Part shown: positions 1-8,027 of the stretch, piece by piece
Layout of the letters: each line of letters begins with the position of its first letter
Numbering within the stretch: position 1 is the stretch's first letter
Assembly (NCBI GenBank): GCA_003217965.1
Contig: QHNB01000017.1
Span: forward strand, 2,204 to 23,589
Origin: Verrucomicrobiota bacterium
GTDB taxonomy: Bacteria; Verrucomicrobiota; Verrucomicrobiia; Chthoniobacterales; UBA10450
DNA length: 21,386 nucleotides
Direction of reading: 5' to 3'
Notes under the pieces: generated by a model
What the model saw: the letters and a program-made list of their open reading frames with translations, nothing else
The model's database searches: none
Told to the model about the DNA's origin: nothing
Made by a program: the position numbers and the translations under genes

Positions 1-338
1 GACCGATGGCAAAGCAATTCTTCGCTACATGCGTGGTCGCGAGGACGCGGGTAGTAGCCAGCGTCTTGCAACAAGGAAGATCAGTAGAGTGTGAAGGTTT
101 TGGCAGCTGTTTTTGCGCATGCATGGGACAGCCTTCGCTCTTTTCCGAGGCAAGCGGCCGCGGAGCAGCCGTCAGCACGCAATGATTCGAGAGGCCAAAC
201 CAGGCGCAAATCGCAATAGATGCGGCGCACGCGCGCAGGATTGAACGCTCGAAAACCAGACTCACGCCGCGCATCATCTCGCGCAGAAATTGGACGCACT
301 CAAATTGTTTATGTGACTGTTCATGCGGAACTTCAGAG
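1..338. other. Window-edge stretch, no supported complete gene
   Basis: No complete gene can be supported here. The plus frame starting at base 2 is open from the window edge to a TGA at 92-94, about 30 codons, and could be the tail of a gene beginning outside the window. It shows no recognisable motif. A 72-codon minus-strand reading at 81-299 is rich in Arg, Ala and Cys, matches nothing I know, and is more likely a chance frame. I see no hairpin, repeat or RNA gene. Confidence 0.4.
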
Positions 339-848
339 ATGAGGCGATTGATGACTTTTGTCTTGCTGGCATTAATCGGGCCTCTTGCTCTCGCGAAGGA
401 GATCAAATAACGAGCCCGGACCATGCCTATACTTTTGCTTACGGCGCCGTCTTTTCGCATCAAGTGGAACGCGAGCCATTGACCAATCAACTGATCGCGA
501 ATGTCACCTTCAGCAATTATCCATGCACCGGTGATCGCCAGCCTCGTTGCGATGACCTTCGATTTTCGTTTTCCCGGTCTGCGATTTGACGCCGCGCATC
601 AGATATTTTTTGCGCGTGTGGGGCGCAATGAATGGATTCCGGTGGCGGAATGCCGCCCGAACCTTCCTTACAGCGGTTATGCGCTCGCGTCCGGCGCGAA
701 GATTTTCCTGCTCAAACGCAGCGGTCGCGTCACCGCGGTTCTCAGTGCCAGTAGTCGTCCGCGCGACGGCGCCCGGTGGGTACAAAACGACAACAATTTG
801 TCTCTGCAGAATCTGCTTACGGGCTATTTCGCCGTTTTCTGCCCCTAG
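339..848 (+). pseudogene. Small secreted protein of unknown function, two compensating frameshifts
   Basis: Three readings join into one exported protein of about 170 residues. It starts at ATG 339 (or ATG 351) with a clear signal peptide ending LIGPLALA, and runs into TAA 408-410 directly after an AAA run at 405-407. Adding one A there moves the reading into the next frame (residues SPDHAYTFAYGAVFSHQVE and on to CDDLRFSF). At the TTTT run 569-572, dropping one T returns to the original frame (PGLRFDAAHQIFFARVG), which continues through AKIFLLKRSGRVTAVL to the stop at 846-848. The -1 and +1 lesions cancel, and both lie in short homopolymers. The joined sequence reads as one coherent product. 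Its family is not recognised. The last bases overlap the stop of the convergent MFS gene. Either a decaying gene or two consensus errors. Confidence 0.55.
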
Positions 849-2152
849 AGGCGTTCGCCTTCCGGACCTTCGGTTAACGGTCCGACTGTCCCCGAGCCCA
901 CGACATCCGGAGCGATGACATCGGGAACGTCCTCCGTTGGCGCAACTGCCGGTTTTTGCTTCTCAATTCGCGTCGCGAGCAGACAGGCTGTGAAAAGCAA
1001 TGTCGCAGCGAGATAATATGGTGCGCCGGGCACATGGAACGGATGTTTGGGATCGATGAACCAGGAATAAGTTCGCGAAAACAAATAGGGTCCGATGATA
1101 AAGGCAATGGAGCGCAAACTTTGGATCGCACCCTGCAATTCACCTTGCTCCCGTTCGCTTACCCGGCGAGTCATCATGCCTTGAGCAGCGGGGAACGAAA
1201 TGTTCCACATCGAAATCACCGGGATCGAGGCAAAATAGACCGCTCCGGTTCGGGCGACGCCGGCAATGACCATCCCAACGGCACCGAAAAACTGGCCGAT
1301 GTAAAGAGTGCGGCGCTCGCCTAGCCAAGCAACGATTCGTCCAGTCAAGCCGCCGGAAATCGCCGCCGTACAGACGCCCACGACCGCAAGCGAGATGCCG
1401 ATGGTAGTTTGATTCCAAGTGTAACGATAAATGGCGTAAAGCGCCCAAATCGTGAATACCTCATGCGAGATGTATGCCAGGAACTGGAGGGTCGCGAGTT
1501 TCCACAACTCCGAATGGGATCGCAGCAAGACAAGCGAACCGATCGGGTTCGCGCGGCGCAGTGTGAATTCTTGGCGCTGCTCGGGCGGCAGTGATTCCGG
1601 CACGAAGAAAAAGCCATAAATCCAGTTGAGAAGGCTAAAACCGGCAGCAATCCAAAATGGCAGACGCGGGCTGATATCTCCGAGTGGACCACCAACCGCT
1701 GGTCCCAGAATAAAACCCAGGCCAAAGGCCACTCCAATCATTCCAAACGCGCCCGCGCGCTTCTCTTTTGGAACAACGTCGGCGATGTAAGCCATTGCCG
1801 TCGGAATGCTGGAGGCGGTAATTCCGGAGATGATCCGGCCGAGGAAGAGCCAGCTCAGCGTCGGCGAAAGCGCCATGACGATGTAGTCCAGACCGAGGCC
1901 AAGATTCGAGAGCAAGATCACCGGTCGCCGGCCGAAGCGATCGGACACGACACCCAGAACCGGGGAAAAGAAAAACTGCATCGCGGCGAACACCGTGCCG
2001 AAGATGCCGTTCCAATCCGCTGCCACTTTCATGTTTCCGCCGAGAAAATCGAGAATCAGTTTGGGCAGCACCGGCGCGATCAACCCAAGGGCGAGCATGT
2101 CGAGCATGACGGTGACAAAAATAAAAACGACGGCAGCTCGACGTGTTTTCAT
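845..2152 (-). CDS. MFS efflux transporter, TetA-like (DHA1 type)
   Basis: A 435-residue inner-membrane drug/H+ antiporter of the major facilitator superfamily. The N-terminus has the TetA-like LGLIAPVLP segment (about residues 22-30). MFS motif A, GVVSDRFGRRPVIL, is at 67-80 between helices 2 and 3. An antiporter-type motif C, rich in Gly and Pro (GVAFGLGFILGPAVGG), covers about 140-155 in helix 5. The body reads as about 12 hydrophobic segments, followed by a polar Pro/Val/Gly-rich cytoplasmic tail of about 45 residues. The length is slightly above the 390-410 usual for TetA proteins because of that tail. It starts 35 nt after the DUF1353 lipoprotein gene on the same strand and is probably co-transcribed with it. 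The substrate cannot be read from the sequence, and tetracycline resistance should not be assumed. Confidence 0.88.
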   Translation of the reverse strand: MKTRRAAVVFIFVTVMLDMLALGLIAPVLPKLILDFLGGNMKVAADWNGIFGTVFAAMQFFFSPVLGVVSDRFGRRPVILLSNLGLGLDYIVMALSPTLSWLFLGRIISGITASSIPTAMAYIADVVPKEKRAGAFGMIGVAFGLGFILGPAVGGPLGDISPRLPFWIAAGFSLLNWIYGFFFVPESLPPEQRQEFTLRRANPIGSLVLLRSHSELWKLATLQFLAYISHEVFTIWALYAIYRYTWNQTTIGISLAVVGVCTAAISGGLTGRIVAWLGERRTLYIGQFFGAVGMVIAGVARTGAVYFASIPVISMWNISFPAAQGMMTRRVSEREQGELQGAIQSLRSIAFIIGPYLFSRTYSWFIDPKHPFHVPGAPYYLAATLLFTACLLATRIEKQKPAVAPTEDVPDVIAPDVVGSGTVGPLTEGPEGERL

Positions 2153-2187
2153 TCTGCCATTTTTATGCCGGGAACTGGTTGCTGAAA

Positions 2188-2805
2188 TTATTGCGCCTCG
2201 GCTCGCGCTTCGATCTGCGCAAGCGAGGGCTTCGCGCTTTCGATCCAGCTTCTTGTGGCAGCGAGTTCTTCCTCCTCGACCGGCGTTGCTCGCGGAACCG
2301 TATTATCGCTGCGGGCGATCGCGCCGGCAAAGCTGCGTGGACGTTTCCAATGTCGCCCGAACTTATAGAGTGCGTAATACATCGTCTTCGCTTCGGTCGC
2401 GCTCACACGGCTGCAACGCATGGCATTGTAAAACATGCGATCGCATTGTTCCCAGGAGCGCGTGTGCTGATCGTAGGAAACATCGTGGAGCACGGACGCA
2501 TTCCGATATTTCCCCTCAAATGGACCACCCATAAGCGACCAAAGGGCCCGCGGAATCGAGGCCCCATCAACGTTCGATCCAGCCGGTGCGATCCAGACTT
2601 CACCATCCGGATCGGTGTAACGTAACTCGCTTAAAAGCGTCATGGTGCGGCCGTCATTTTCCCAACGTGCTTCCACCTGTCCGCTGTAATAGCCCCAGGG
2701 ATGTCTCTGCCGCTGCGCTTGTTCCATCCAAACCGGACCAGTGCGATGCGAAGCGCAGCCGCACAGGACAAAGCCAAGAAAAATTATTGTCCGGGAAAAC
2801 GTCAT
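2188..2805 (-). CDS. DUF1353 domain lipoprotein
   Basis: A 205-residue protein with a lipoprotein signal: hydrophobic IIFLGFVL followed by the lipobox LCGC with Cys17 as the probable lipidated residue. The mature part carries the DUF1353 core: a beta-rich stretch, then AGSNVDGASIP (75-85), a Trp and Gly-rich turn, and VLHDVSYDQHTRSWEQCDRM from about 105, with the family's conserved HD and Tyr. DUF1353 proteins are common in phages and prophages and have no settled function. Here there is no phage context and the protein carries a bacterial lipobox, so I read it as a cell-envelope version. Start ATG 2805 lies 9 nt after the ResB stop, which suggests translation from the same mRNA. Confidence 0.8.
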   Translation of the reverse strand: MTFSRTIIFLGFVLCGCASHRTGPVWMEQAQRQRHPWGYYSGQVEARWENDGRTMTLLSELRYTDPDGEVWIAPAGSNVDGASIPRALWSLMGGPFEGKYRNASVLHDVSYDQHTRSWEQCDRMFYNAMRCSRVSATEAKTMYYALYKFGRHWKRPRSFAGAIARSDNTVPRATPVEEEELAATRSWIESAKPSLAQIEARAEAQ

Positions 2806-2814
2806 GGATGAGCA

Positions 2815-4770
2815 TCAAGCTTCGACCAGCGGTCTCACGCGTGGTTTGGGATTGCGACTCTTGTCCGAACCGCTAGCTGATTCGCGCCGAAATTGTTTGA
2901 CGTAAAACATCATGAAAACGCCTGCGACGATCAGAAGTGAGCCGATCCATTTTAGTAACCATCCTGGATCGCGTAAAATCTGTACCGTGCTTTGACTCAG
3001 ATTTTCCGGGTTCCATGATGCCTGCGAAATCTTAAAAGTCAGTCCGCTCCATGTTCTCCACCAAGCGCTCGGAAAGCTAAATGGATGATTCATCCAGCAT
3101 TGTCCGTTCGCGGTCTCCCCATCCGTGGTTGAGATGCGCAAACTACTCTTAAATCCGGCCGGGGCATCGCTGCCTTCATTTCGGGTCACCTCGAAATCCA
3201 GTAACTCGAGTCCGACTGGCAGCGGCACTGTTCGCCAGCCGTAAGCAATTGCGATCGGATTTGGTGAGGTGGGCACAGTGATTTGCCAACCGGCTGGCAC
3301 CCATTGCTCGAAGGTTTCGCCGTCCTGCTCCACGCGCACGCGCACGCCGTCAGGTAATTGAGAAATGTCCTTTTCGGCTTTGACTGGCGTAAAATCCATC
3401 CACTGCTCGGCGTGAGGCAAAACCCGATCGACAACGAGCTGCCAATCCGCCCAGCCGGTGACGAGGGGTTTATTTAATTCGAGCCTTCCGAAGGAATCGC
3501 CCAGCCGGCGGGATCTTAGTTCGTAGGAGATAGTACCCTCAGCGGCGACATAAAGGGTGAGATGATTTTGCGCCGCGCTCGATTCATTCATGACCGGCGC
3601 GCCGCCTCCATTCGTTGACACATTCCGCTCGTTGCCGTGTGCAGTTGTGTCAATCGCAGGAGCCGCGCGACCATGAATGGTGAGAACCACCGCCGGATTA
3701 TTTGGGGTGTCGCTGAGTGAAATCGGCTTGCCATCCTGAAGGCGAAAATCGGCCCAATAGTTTTCGATTCGACCGCGAAACGGAGTTCCTTCGATCGCCA
3801 AATCTTTCCCCAGATTTTGAGCCACATCGATGGTCTCTGTTTTTCCAGCAATAGAAACTGTGAGTTGTCCTTTGTCGCCATTCTGAGGCCGGGACAGAGA
3901 TAATTTCGCGCCTGTGCTGCCTCCTTTTGCCACGTGACCAATTTGTTGCCCTGGTGCTTTGGCAAAGGCGAAAATGGATTCCTCGAGCTCCGTCTCCGAA
4001 CGCGAGCTTCTATTTCCGATTGCGCTCGATCCATTGGTCGCGGATGGATGCGCCTGGCCGCGTTTTAGTTCGATGCTGGCCAGCCCCATCCCAAAAGTTC
4101 CATGTTGTGGATCATCAGCGAGCAGCCAATTGTCCAGCTGTTGTCCCATCATCGCGGTATTGAGCGCCAAATGTACGGCCGGCGCTCCGCCATTCGGCAG
4201 TGGACGCGGATTCAATTTGGCGTCAATCGCGTCCGCGTAATCAATGACGCTCAGCTTGGCGCCACTGGCCAGCGTTCCGAAATCGCGCGGTTGCCGGGGA
4301 CTCGGGCGACGATGAAGGAACTCCGCCCCAAATCCTTTCACGACGCCGTCGGAATCACGAACGCGCAGCTGATGTTCGTCGACCAGCAGACGATTTGTCG
4401 GCGGCTCTCCTTTGAAAAGGGTGATAGTGCCTTCAATTCCCCAAATACGCCCGATAAGAGAGCCGGTTAGGAGAGTGATAATGCCCAAATGGGTAATGAG
4501 GAAGGCGACGTGGTGTTTACGCCAGGGCCAGCGAGACAGAGCGGAAACGGCGAGATTCGCCCCGAGCAAAATCAGCCAAAGATTGAACCACGGCGCTCCA
4601 TAAACGTAAGTCCGCGCTACTTTGGCGTCGAAGCTCGATTCGTAAATCGTGCCGGCAATGCTGGCGACGATCAGAACCGCGAGCAAAACGACAGCCAGCT
4701 TAAGCGAAGCGAAGAAACGGAAAATCGCGCCGCGCTGCCAGTCTAAGCGCGGTGAGGAAATTTCTGACAT
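2815..4770 (-). CDS. resB: ResB/Ccs1-family cytochrome c biogenesis protein
   Basis: A 651-residue membrane protein with the ResB plan. Three N-terminal helices lie at about 23-42, 62-80 and 89-108, including the His-rich HHVAFLITHLGIITLLTG (86-103). A large extracytoplasmic domain of nearly 490 residues follows, then a final helix after the DPGWLLKWIG signature (601-610), ending in a basic cytoplasmic tail. In system II, ResB works with the haem exporter ResC/CcsA to deliver haem and attach it to apocytochromes c outside the membrane. No ResC/CcsA gene is visible here. Downstream are the DUF1353 lipoprotein (9 nt gap) and the MFS pump. The extracytoplasmic domain has low-complexity Asn/Ser/Gly patches (about residues 240-262 and 375-395), which probably are loops. 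The start ATG 4770 gives a normal cytoplasmic N-terminus. Confidence 0.85.
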   Translation of the reverse strand: MSEISSPRLDWQRGAIFRFFASLKLAVVLLAVLIVASIAGTIYESSFDAKVARTYVYGAPWFNLWLILLGANLAVSALSRWPWRKHHVAFLITHLGIITLLTGSLIGRIWGIEGTITLFKGEPPTNRLLVDEHQLRVRDSDGVVKGFGAEFLHRRPSPRQPRDFGTLASGAKLSVIDYADAIDAKLNPRPLPNGGAPAVHLALNTAMMGQQLDNWLLADDPQHGTFGMGLASIELKRGQAHPSATNGSSAIGNRSSRSETELEESIFAFAKAPGQQIGHVAKGGSTGAKLSLSRPQNGDKGQLTVSIAGKTETIDVAQNLGKDLAIEGTPFRGRIENYWADFRLQDGKPISLSDTPNNPAVVLTIHGRAAPAIDTTAHGNERNVSTNGGGAPVMNESSAAQNHLTLYVAAEGTISYELRSRRLGDSFGRLELNKPLVTGWADWQLVVDRVLPHAEQWMDFTPVKAEKDISQLPDGVRVRVEQDGETFEQWVPAGWQITVPTSPNPIAIAYGWRTVPLPVGLELLDFEVTRNEGSDAPAGFKSSLRISTTDGETANGQCWMNHPFSFPSAWWRTWSGLTFKISQASWNPENLSQSTVQILRDPGWLLKWIGSLLIVAGVFMMFYVKQFRRESASGSDKSRNPKPRVRPLVEA

Positions 4771-5097
4771 GGAGCGAACGACAATTTTCGCAGGAACGGC
4801 GCTAGGTTCAAGCTAGGCCGGGCGCTCTGGAATTATGTGGTTGATCGGAGGCTCGACCAACAGCGCTGCGGAAAATCATGACCAGGTCCTTTACTCAGCT
4901 CGAAGCCCAGCCTCCGGAGCGAGACCAGATCAGCGATTCGTTTTCCGCAACGATTTCGCGGTTCTCACCGGACCAGCATCGATCGCACGCGTTCGCGGAT
5001 TTCGCCGTGGCAAATCACGCGGACCGTCGCCTAGTTCATTTTCAGCGGCGCTCTTGCTTTTCGCGCTCCGCTCGCTTGGCCTTCTCGCGTCTGCCAT
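4771..5097. other. Intergenic stretch without supported gene
   Basis: This 327-bp region separates the ResB gene from the DUF883-like gene. On the minus strand a Met codon directly follows the DUF883-like stop and opens a basic frame of about 55 codons. It has no motif and uses rare AGA/AGG codons, so I do not call it. The promoter of the ResB run should lie here, just above 4770, but I cannot point to convincing -35/-10 boxes. I see no strong hairpin. Confidence 0.4.
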
Positions 5098-5571
5098 TCA
5101 GCGCGTCCAGGATTTCCAGCGCCGCCGGATCGGTTTGGCGTAGCGCGAAACTTTTACTTTTTTTAGCCGATCGACGCCTCCCTTGACCGCTTCTGCGGAA
5201 TCTTCCGCCTTCTCTTTCACCGATTTAAAGAGTGGCCATAGGAACGGCAAGGAGAGGAAACTCCAAGCGGCATCGACCGCGGACTCTTTTACTTCCTCTT
5301 TCGCAGCACGCGAAGTGGAAGCGAACCGGATAGCCAGCCCAATTGCGATCCCAATCCCGAGCGCACCCAGCAATGTCGGAATCGGATTCTCACGTAAGAA
5401 AATTTCGGTGCGTGCCCGTGCCGCGCCCGCTTTCTCTCTGGCTTGCCCCCAGGCATCGCCTGCCATCTCCGAGACTCGGGCGCTGCCTTCGCGGAATTTC
5501 TCCTCGCCTACATCCGCAGAAGCACTTAGCGGAATGTCCTCACCAAATTCGTTTCCACTTGGATTAATCAT
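5098..5571 (-). CDS. DUF883/YqjD-like membrane-anchored helical protein
   Basis: A 157-residue protein, counted from ATG 5571 (MINPSGNEF). A GTG at 5598 in the same frame would add nine residues, but the ATG is the more natural start. The N-terminal half is a charged, Ala/Arg/Glu-rich amphipathic helix (about 22-58). It is followed by FLRENPIPTLLGALGIGIAIG, the arrangement of DUF883/ElaB/YqjD proteins: a long helix, then RENP, then a Gly-rich membrane segment. Unlike those about 100-residue proteins, this one adds a second hydrophobic stretch (about 100-115) and a Lys/Arg-rich tail. E. coli YqjD is an inner-membrane protein that binds ribosomes; I do not claim that role here. It is last in the minus-strand run after pdxH (68 nt gap). 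Confidence 0.6.
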   Translation of the reverse strand: MINPSGNEFGEDIPLSASADVGEEKFREGSARVSEMAGDAWGQAREKAGAARARTEIFLRENPIPTLLGALGIGIAIGLAIRFASTSRAAKEEVKESAVDAAWSFLSLPFLWPLFKSVKEKAEDSAEAVKGGVDRLKKVKVSRYAKPIRRRWKSWTR

Positions 5572-5639
5572 AACAAAAGGAGTTCGAATTTCGCGCACAG
5601 TTTGCGCTGGCTTCGCGGCGTCCGCAGCGGTTTTTGATC

Positions 5640-6287
5640 TCAGGGTGCCAGTCGCTCGAGGCGCCAGGACTCACTTTCGCGGCTATAGCGGAAACGATCG
5701 TGCAGGCGATTAGGACGGCCCTGCCAGAACTCGAAACGGTCCGGCTTCACTCGATATCCGCCCCAGTAGGGCGGCAGCGGAATCTCCTGGCCGGCAAATC
5801 GTTCCGTTAATTCCGCCATTCGTGCATCCAGGACACGTCGAGCATCGATCACCTCGCTCTGATGCGAGACCCACGCTCCGAGCTGGCTGCCGACGGGCCG
5901 AGTATGGAAATAGCGAACAGATTCATCGCGGGAAAGCTTCTCGGCGATGCCATCGATACGAATTTGGCGTTCCAGCTCCTTCCAAAGAATAACCAAGCCG
6001 GCGCGCGGGTTCTCATCCAGATGTTGGCCTTTCTCGCTGTGATAATTCGTATAGAAAACAAACCCATCGTGGCTGTAACCCTTCAGCAAGACGACGCGGC
6101 CGGTGGGCTGCCCATCCGGCGACACCGTTGCCAGGGTCATCGCATTGACGTCGCGAACTCCGGCCTCGACCGCCGCGGTAAACCAGATGCCGAACTGCTT
6201 GAAAGGATCTGGATCGAGATCAACACGCCGCAAACCATGTGCGCAGTACTCTTCACGCAACGCCGCCAACTCCGCCGAGTTATCCAC
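5640..6287 (-). CDS. pdxH: Pyridoxamine 5'-phosphate oxidase
   Basis: A 215-residue cytoplasmic FMN enzyme that oxidises pyridoxamine or pyridoxine 5'-phosphate to pyridoxal 5'-phosphate, the last step of de novo PLP synthesis and part of salvage. Family signatures are all present: MTLATVSPDGQPTGRVVLLKG (50-70) and GFVFYTNYHSEKG (75-87) of the FMN/substrate site, LERQIRIDG (105-113), RPVGSQLGAWVSHQS (130-144), the C-terminal WGGYRVKPDRFEFWQG (175-190) and RLHDR (194-198), whose Arg and His contact substrate in E. coli PdxH. The length matches the family (about 218). The start is GTG 6287; an in-frame TAA lies four codons upstream with no other start between them. It follows a PLP-dependent cysteine desulfurase on the same strand, a sensible functional pairing. 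Confidence 0.95.
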   Translation of the reverse strand: MDNSAELAALREEYCAHGLRRVDLDPDPFKQFGIWFTAAVEAGVRDVNAMTLATVSPDGQPTGRVVLLKGYSHDGFVFYTNYHSEKGQHLDENPRAGLVILWKELERQIRIDGIAEKLSRDESVRYFHTRPVGSQLGAWVSHQSEVIDARRVLDARMAELTERFAGQEIPLPPYWGGYRVKPDRFEFWQGRPNRLHDRFRYSRESESWRLERLAP

Positions 6288-6402
6288 GCGTGCACGTTAG
6301 TGGAGACGCTCCGCGGCTGAAAGTCGAATTCCACTTCTGGCTGGCGGCTATCCTTGGACAAAATTGCCGCGATCCGGCCCTCTTATCTCGCCTTCTCGAA
6401 TG

Positions 6403-7572
6403 CTACCCTGTGACCGCCGGTGCCAATGCCCGCAGTTTCGCGATCACTTCTGGCACAATCTTCAGCGCACGATCGACCTCTGCCTCGGTATTAAAGCGAC
6501 TAAATGAAAAACGAAGACTGCCGCGAGCTTCGTCGCCGAGAAGTCCCATCGCGCTCAAAACGTGGGAAGGCTTGAGTGAGCCGGTGCGGCAAGCCGAACC
6601 AGCCGAGCAACAAAGGTTTTTCTGATCGAGCATGAGCAGCGCCGCATCCGATTCAATGCCGTCAAACATGACACTCGACGTGTTTGGCAAACGTTCCGCC
6701 CCGGCCCCATTGACGCGCGCACCGGAAATTCTCTCGAGCAGGCAGCGCTCAAATCGGTCTCGCATTCCGCGAACGCGAACCTGCTCTTCGCGCATTTTAG
6801 CTCGTGCAATCTCCGCCGCCTTGCCAAAGCCAATAATCGACGCCGCGTTCTCGGTCCCCGCGCGCCGATTATTCTCGTGACTGCCGCCCAGGAGCAGGGG
6901 ACGGAATCGAGCGCGCCGATTGACGTAGAGAGCACCGACTCCTTTTGGGCCGTGGAACTTATGTCCGGAAAGGGAGAGAAACTGGAGCGGAACGTCGGCC
7001 AGTTTAATTTCGATTTTTCCCCCTGCCTGCACGGCATCGGTATGGAAAGGCACGTTCTTTTCACGCGCAATGGCCGCGATTTCTTCGATCGGAAAAATTA
7101 CCCCTGTCTCATTATTCGCCCACATCACCGAAAGCAAGGCCGTGTCAAACCGAATGGCATCCGCCAGTTTATTTAAATTGAGCTGCCCTGATTCATCGAC
7201 CTCGAGAAACGTCACTGCATATCCTCGCGTCTCCAGGTCTTTAGCCGGTCGCAAGACGGCACTGTGCTCAACTGCGGTCGTTACGACATGCCGCCGGTCC
7301 GGCGCAGCTTCGAGCGCTGAATGAAAGGCGGTGTTGTTTGACTCCGTGCCGCCGCTCGTGAAAACAATCTCACTCGCTTCACATCCGAGCAGCTTGGCCA
7401 CCTGTTCTCGCGCTTCTTCAATCGCGTCTCGAACTTGCGCGGCAAATCCGTAACCACTCGACGGATTAGCAAAAAACTCCTCCAGAAACGGCCGCATGCT
7501 CGCCAGTGCGGCCGGGTCAATCGCCGTCGTCGCATTACTATCAAGATAAAGCAGTTCTTCTGGTCCGATCAT
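6403..7572 (-). CDS. nifS: Cysteine desulfurase, NifS/IscS type
   Basis: A 389-residue PLP enzyme that takes sulfur from cysteine as a persulfide, for Fe-S clusters or tRNA thiolation. Visible features are LYLDSNATTAIDP (8-20), SGGTESNNTAF (73-83), the cofactor-stacking His103 in VEHSAVL, WANNETGV (151-158), Asp179 in HTDAVQAGGK, the Schiff-base Lys205 in SGHKFHGPKG, and the catalytic Cys328 in the mobile loop CCSAGSACRTGSLKPSHVL (321-339). The loop is of NifS/IscS group I type. I use nifS for the family only; there is no nitrogenase context, so this is a housekeeping or accessory desulfurase. It starts 40 nt after the LAB_N gene and 115 nt before pdxH, which makes its cofactor. mnmE, which helps modify the same tRNA wobble uridine that desulfurases thiolate, lies on the opposite strand nearby. 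Confidence 0.93.
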   Translation of the reverse strand: MIGPEELLYLDSNATTAIDPAALASMRPFLEEFFANPSSGYGFAAQVRDAIEEAREQVAKLLGCEASEIVFTSGGTESNNTAFHSALEAAPDRRHVVTTAVEHSAVLRPAKDLETRGYAVTFLEVDESGQLNLNKLADAIRFDTALLSVMWANNETGVIFPIEEIAAIAREKNVPFHTDAVQAGGKIEIKLADVPLQFLSLSGHKFHGPKGVGALYVNRRARFRPLLLGGSHENNRRAGTENAASIIGFGKAAEIARAKMREEQVRVRGMRDRFERCLLERISGARVNGAGAERLPNTSSVMFDGIESDAALLMLDQKNLCCSAGSACRTGSLKPSHVLSAMGLLGDEARGSLRFSFSRFNTEAEVDRALKIVPEVIAKLRALAPAVTG

Positions 7573-7612
7573 GGGGAACTCAAATTACGACTCGTGCACC
7601 ACACAGGCAAAA

Positions 7613-7954
7613 TCATTCGGCCGGCCGAGGTTCGTTCCCGGGATGTTTTGGATGCCTGTGGGTATAACGAAAGTAAAGATTGCGAAGGTAAATCGGCAGC
7701 GGCAGCGCGGTTTGTAAGACCCCGACCGAATCGTGCCGGTAGATTGCGAAGTAGGCCAGGGTGAGGAGCGAGCCGAGAGCACTGCACTCCCAAAATCCGA
7801 ATGGAATGACACTCTTGCGCGCCCGCTCCGAGGCCAGCCATTGAATGAGAAAGCGCAGACCAAAAATGATGCTCCCGGTCAGTCCGATAACTTTCCAGGC
7901 ATTAAGCGCGATTCCGAAAACTTTCGTGTCGGCGAGAAAAAGAAAGCTTTGCAT
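7613..7954 (-). CDS. LAB_N (LpxB N-terminal domain) membrane protein
   Basis: A 113-residue membrane protein formed only of the lipid-A-disaccharide-synthase N-terminal domain (LAB_N). Its core is WKVIGLTGSIIFGLRFLIQW then SERARKSVIPFGFWECSALG, a Leu-rich helix, YRHDSVGVLQ and PIYLRNLYF, giving three or four short helices. LAB_N proteins usually stand alone near glycosyltransferases or sugar-lipid genes and are thought to act in lipid-linked sugar handling; the glycosyltransferase part of LpxB is absent. I chose ATG 7954 (preceded by AAGGGC): the frame is open further upstream to 8038, but that would overlap the start of the divergent hisC and add a polar stretch. It lies 40 nt before the cysteine desulfurase start on the same strand. 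Confidence 0.8.
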   Translation of the reverse strand: MQSFLFLADTKVFGIALNAWKVIGLTGSIIFGLRFLIQWLASERARKSVIPFGFWECSALGSLLTLAYFAIYRHDSVGVLQTALPLPIYLRNLYFRYTHRHPKHPGNEPRPAE

Positions 7955-8027
7955 GCCCTTGACGTTCGCGGAGAAGGCGCGCAGCGACCAGTCTTTTCCC
8001 AAGTCCTTTTTCGCATAGACTGCGCCC

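Noticed and set aside
81..299. 72-residue minus-strand protein
   Set aside because: No recognisable pattern and no ribosome-binding site; composition looks like a chance frame.
2188..2805. Prophage remnant, because DUF1353 is common in phages
   Set aside because: No other phage gene, integrase or attachment site is near, and the protein has a lipobox.
4925..5097. Basic frame of about 55 codons on the minus strand after the DUF883-like stop
   Set aside because: No motif, rare Arg codons and no ribosome-binding site; probably a chance frame.
5041..5160. Alternative minus frame DPAALEILDALNGRREKAK suggesting a frameshifted tail of the DUF883-like protein
   Set aside because: The annotated tail VSRYAKPIRRRWKSW is also reasonable for the family, and there is nothing to show the other frame is used.
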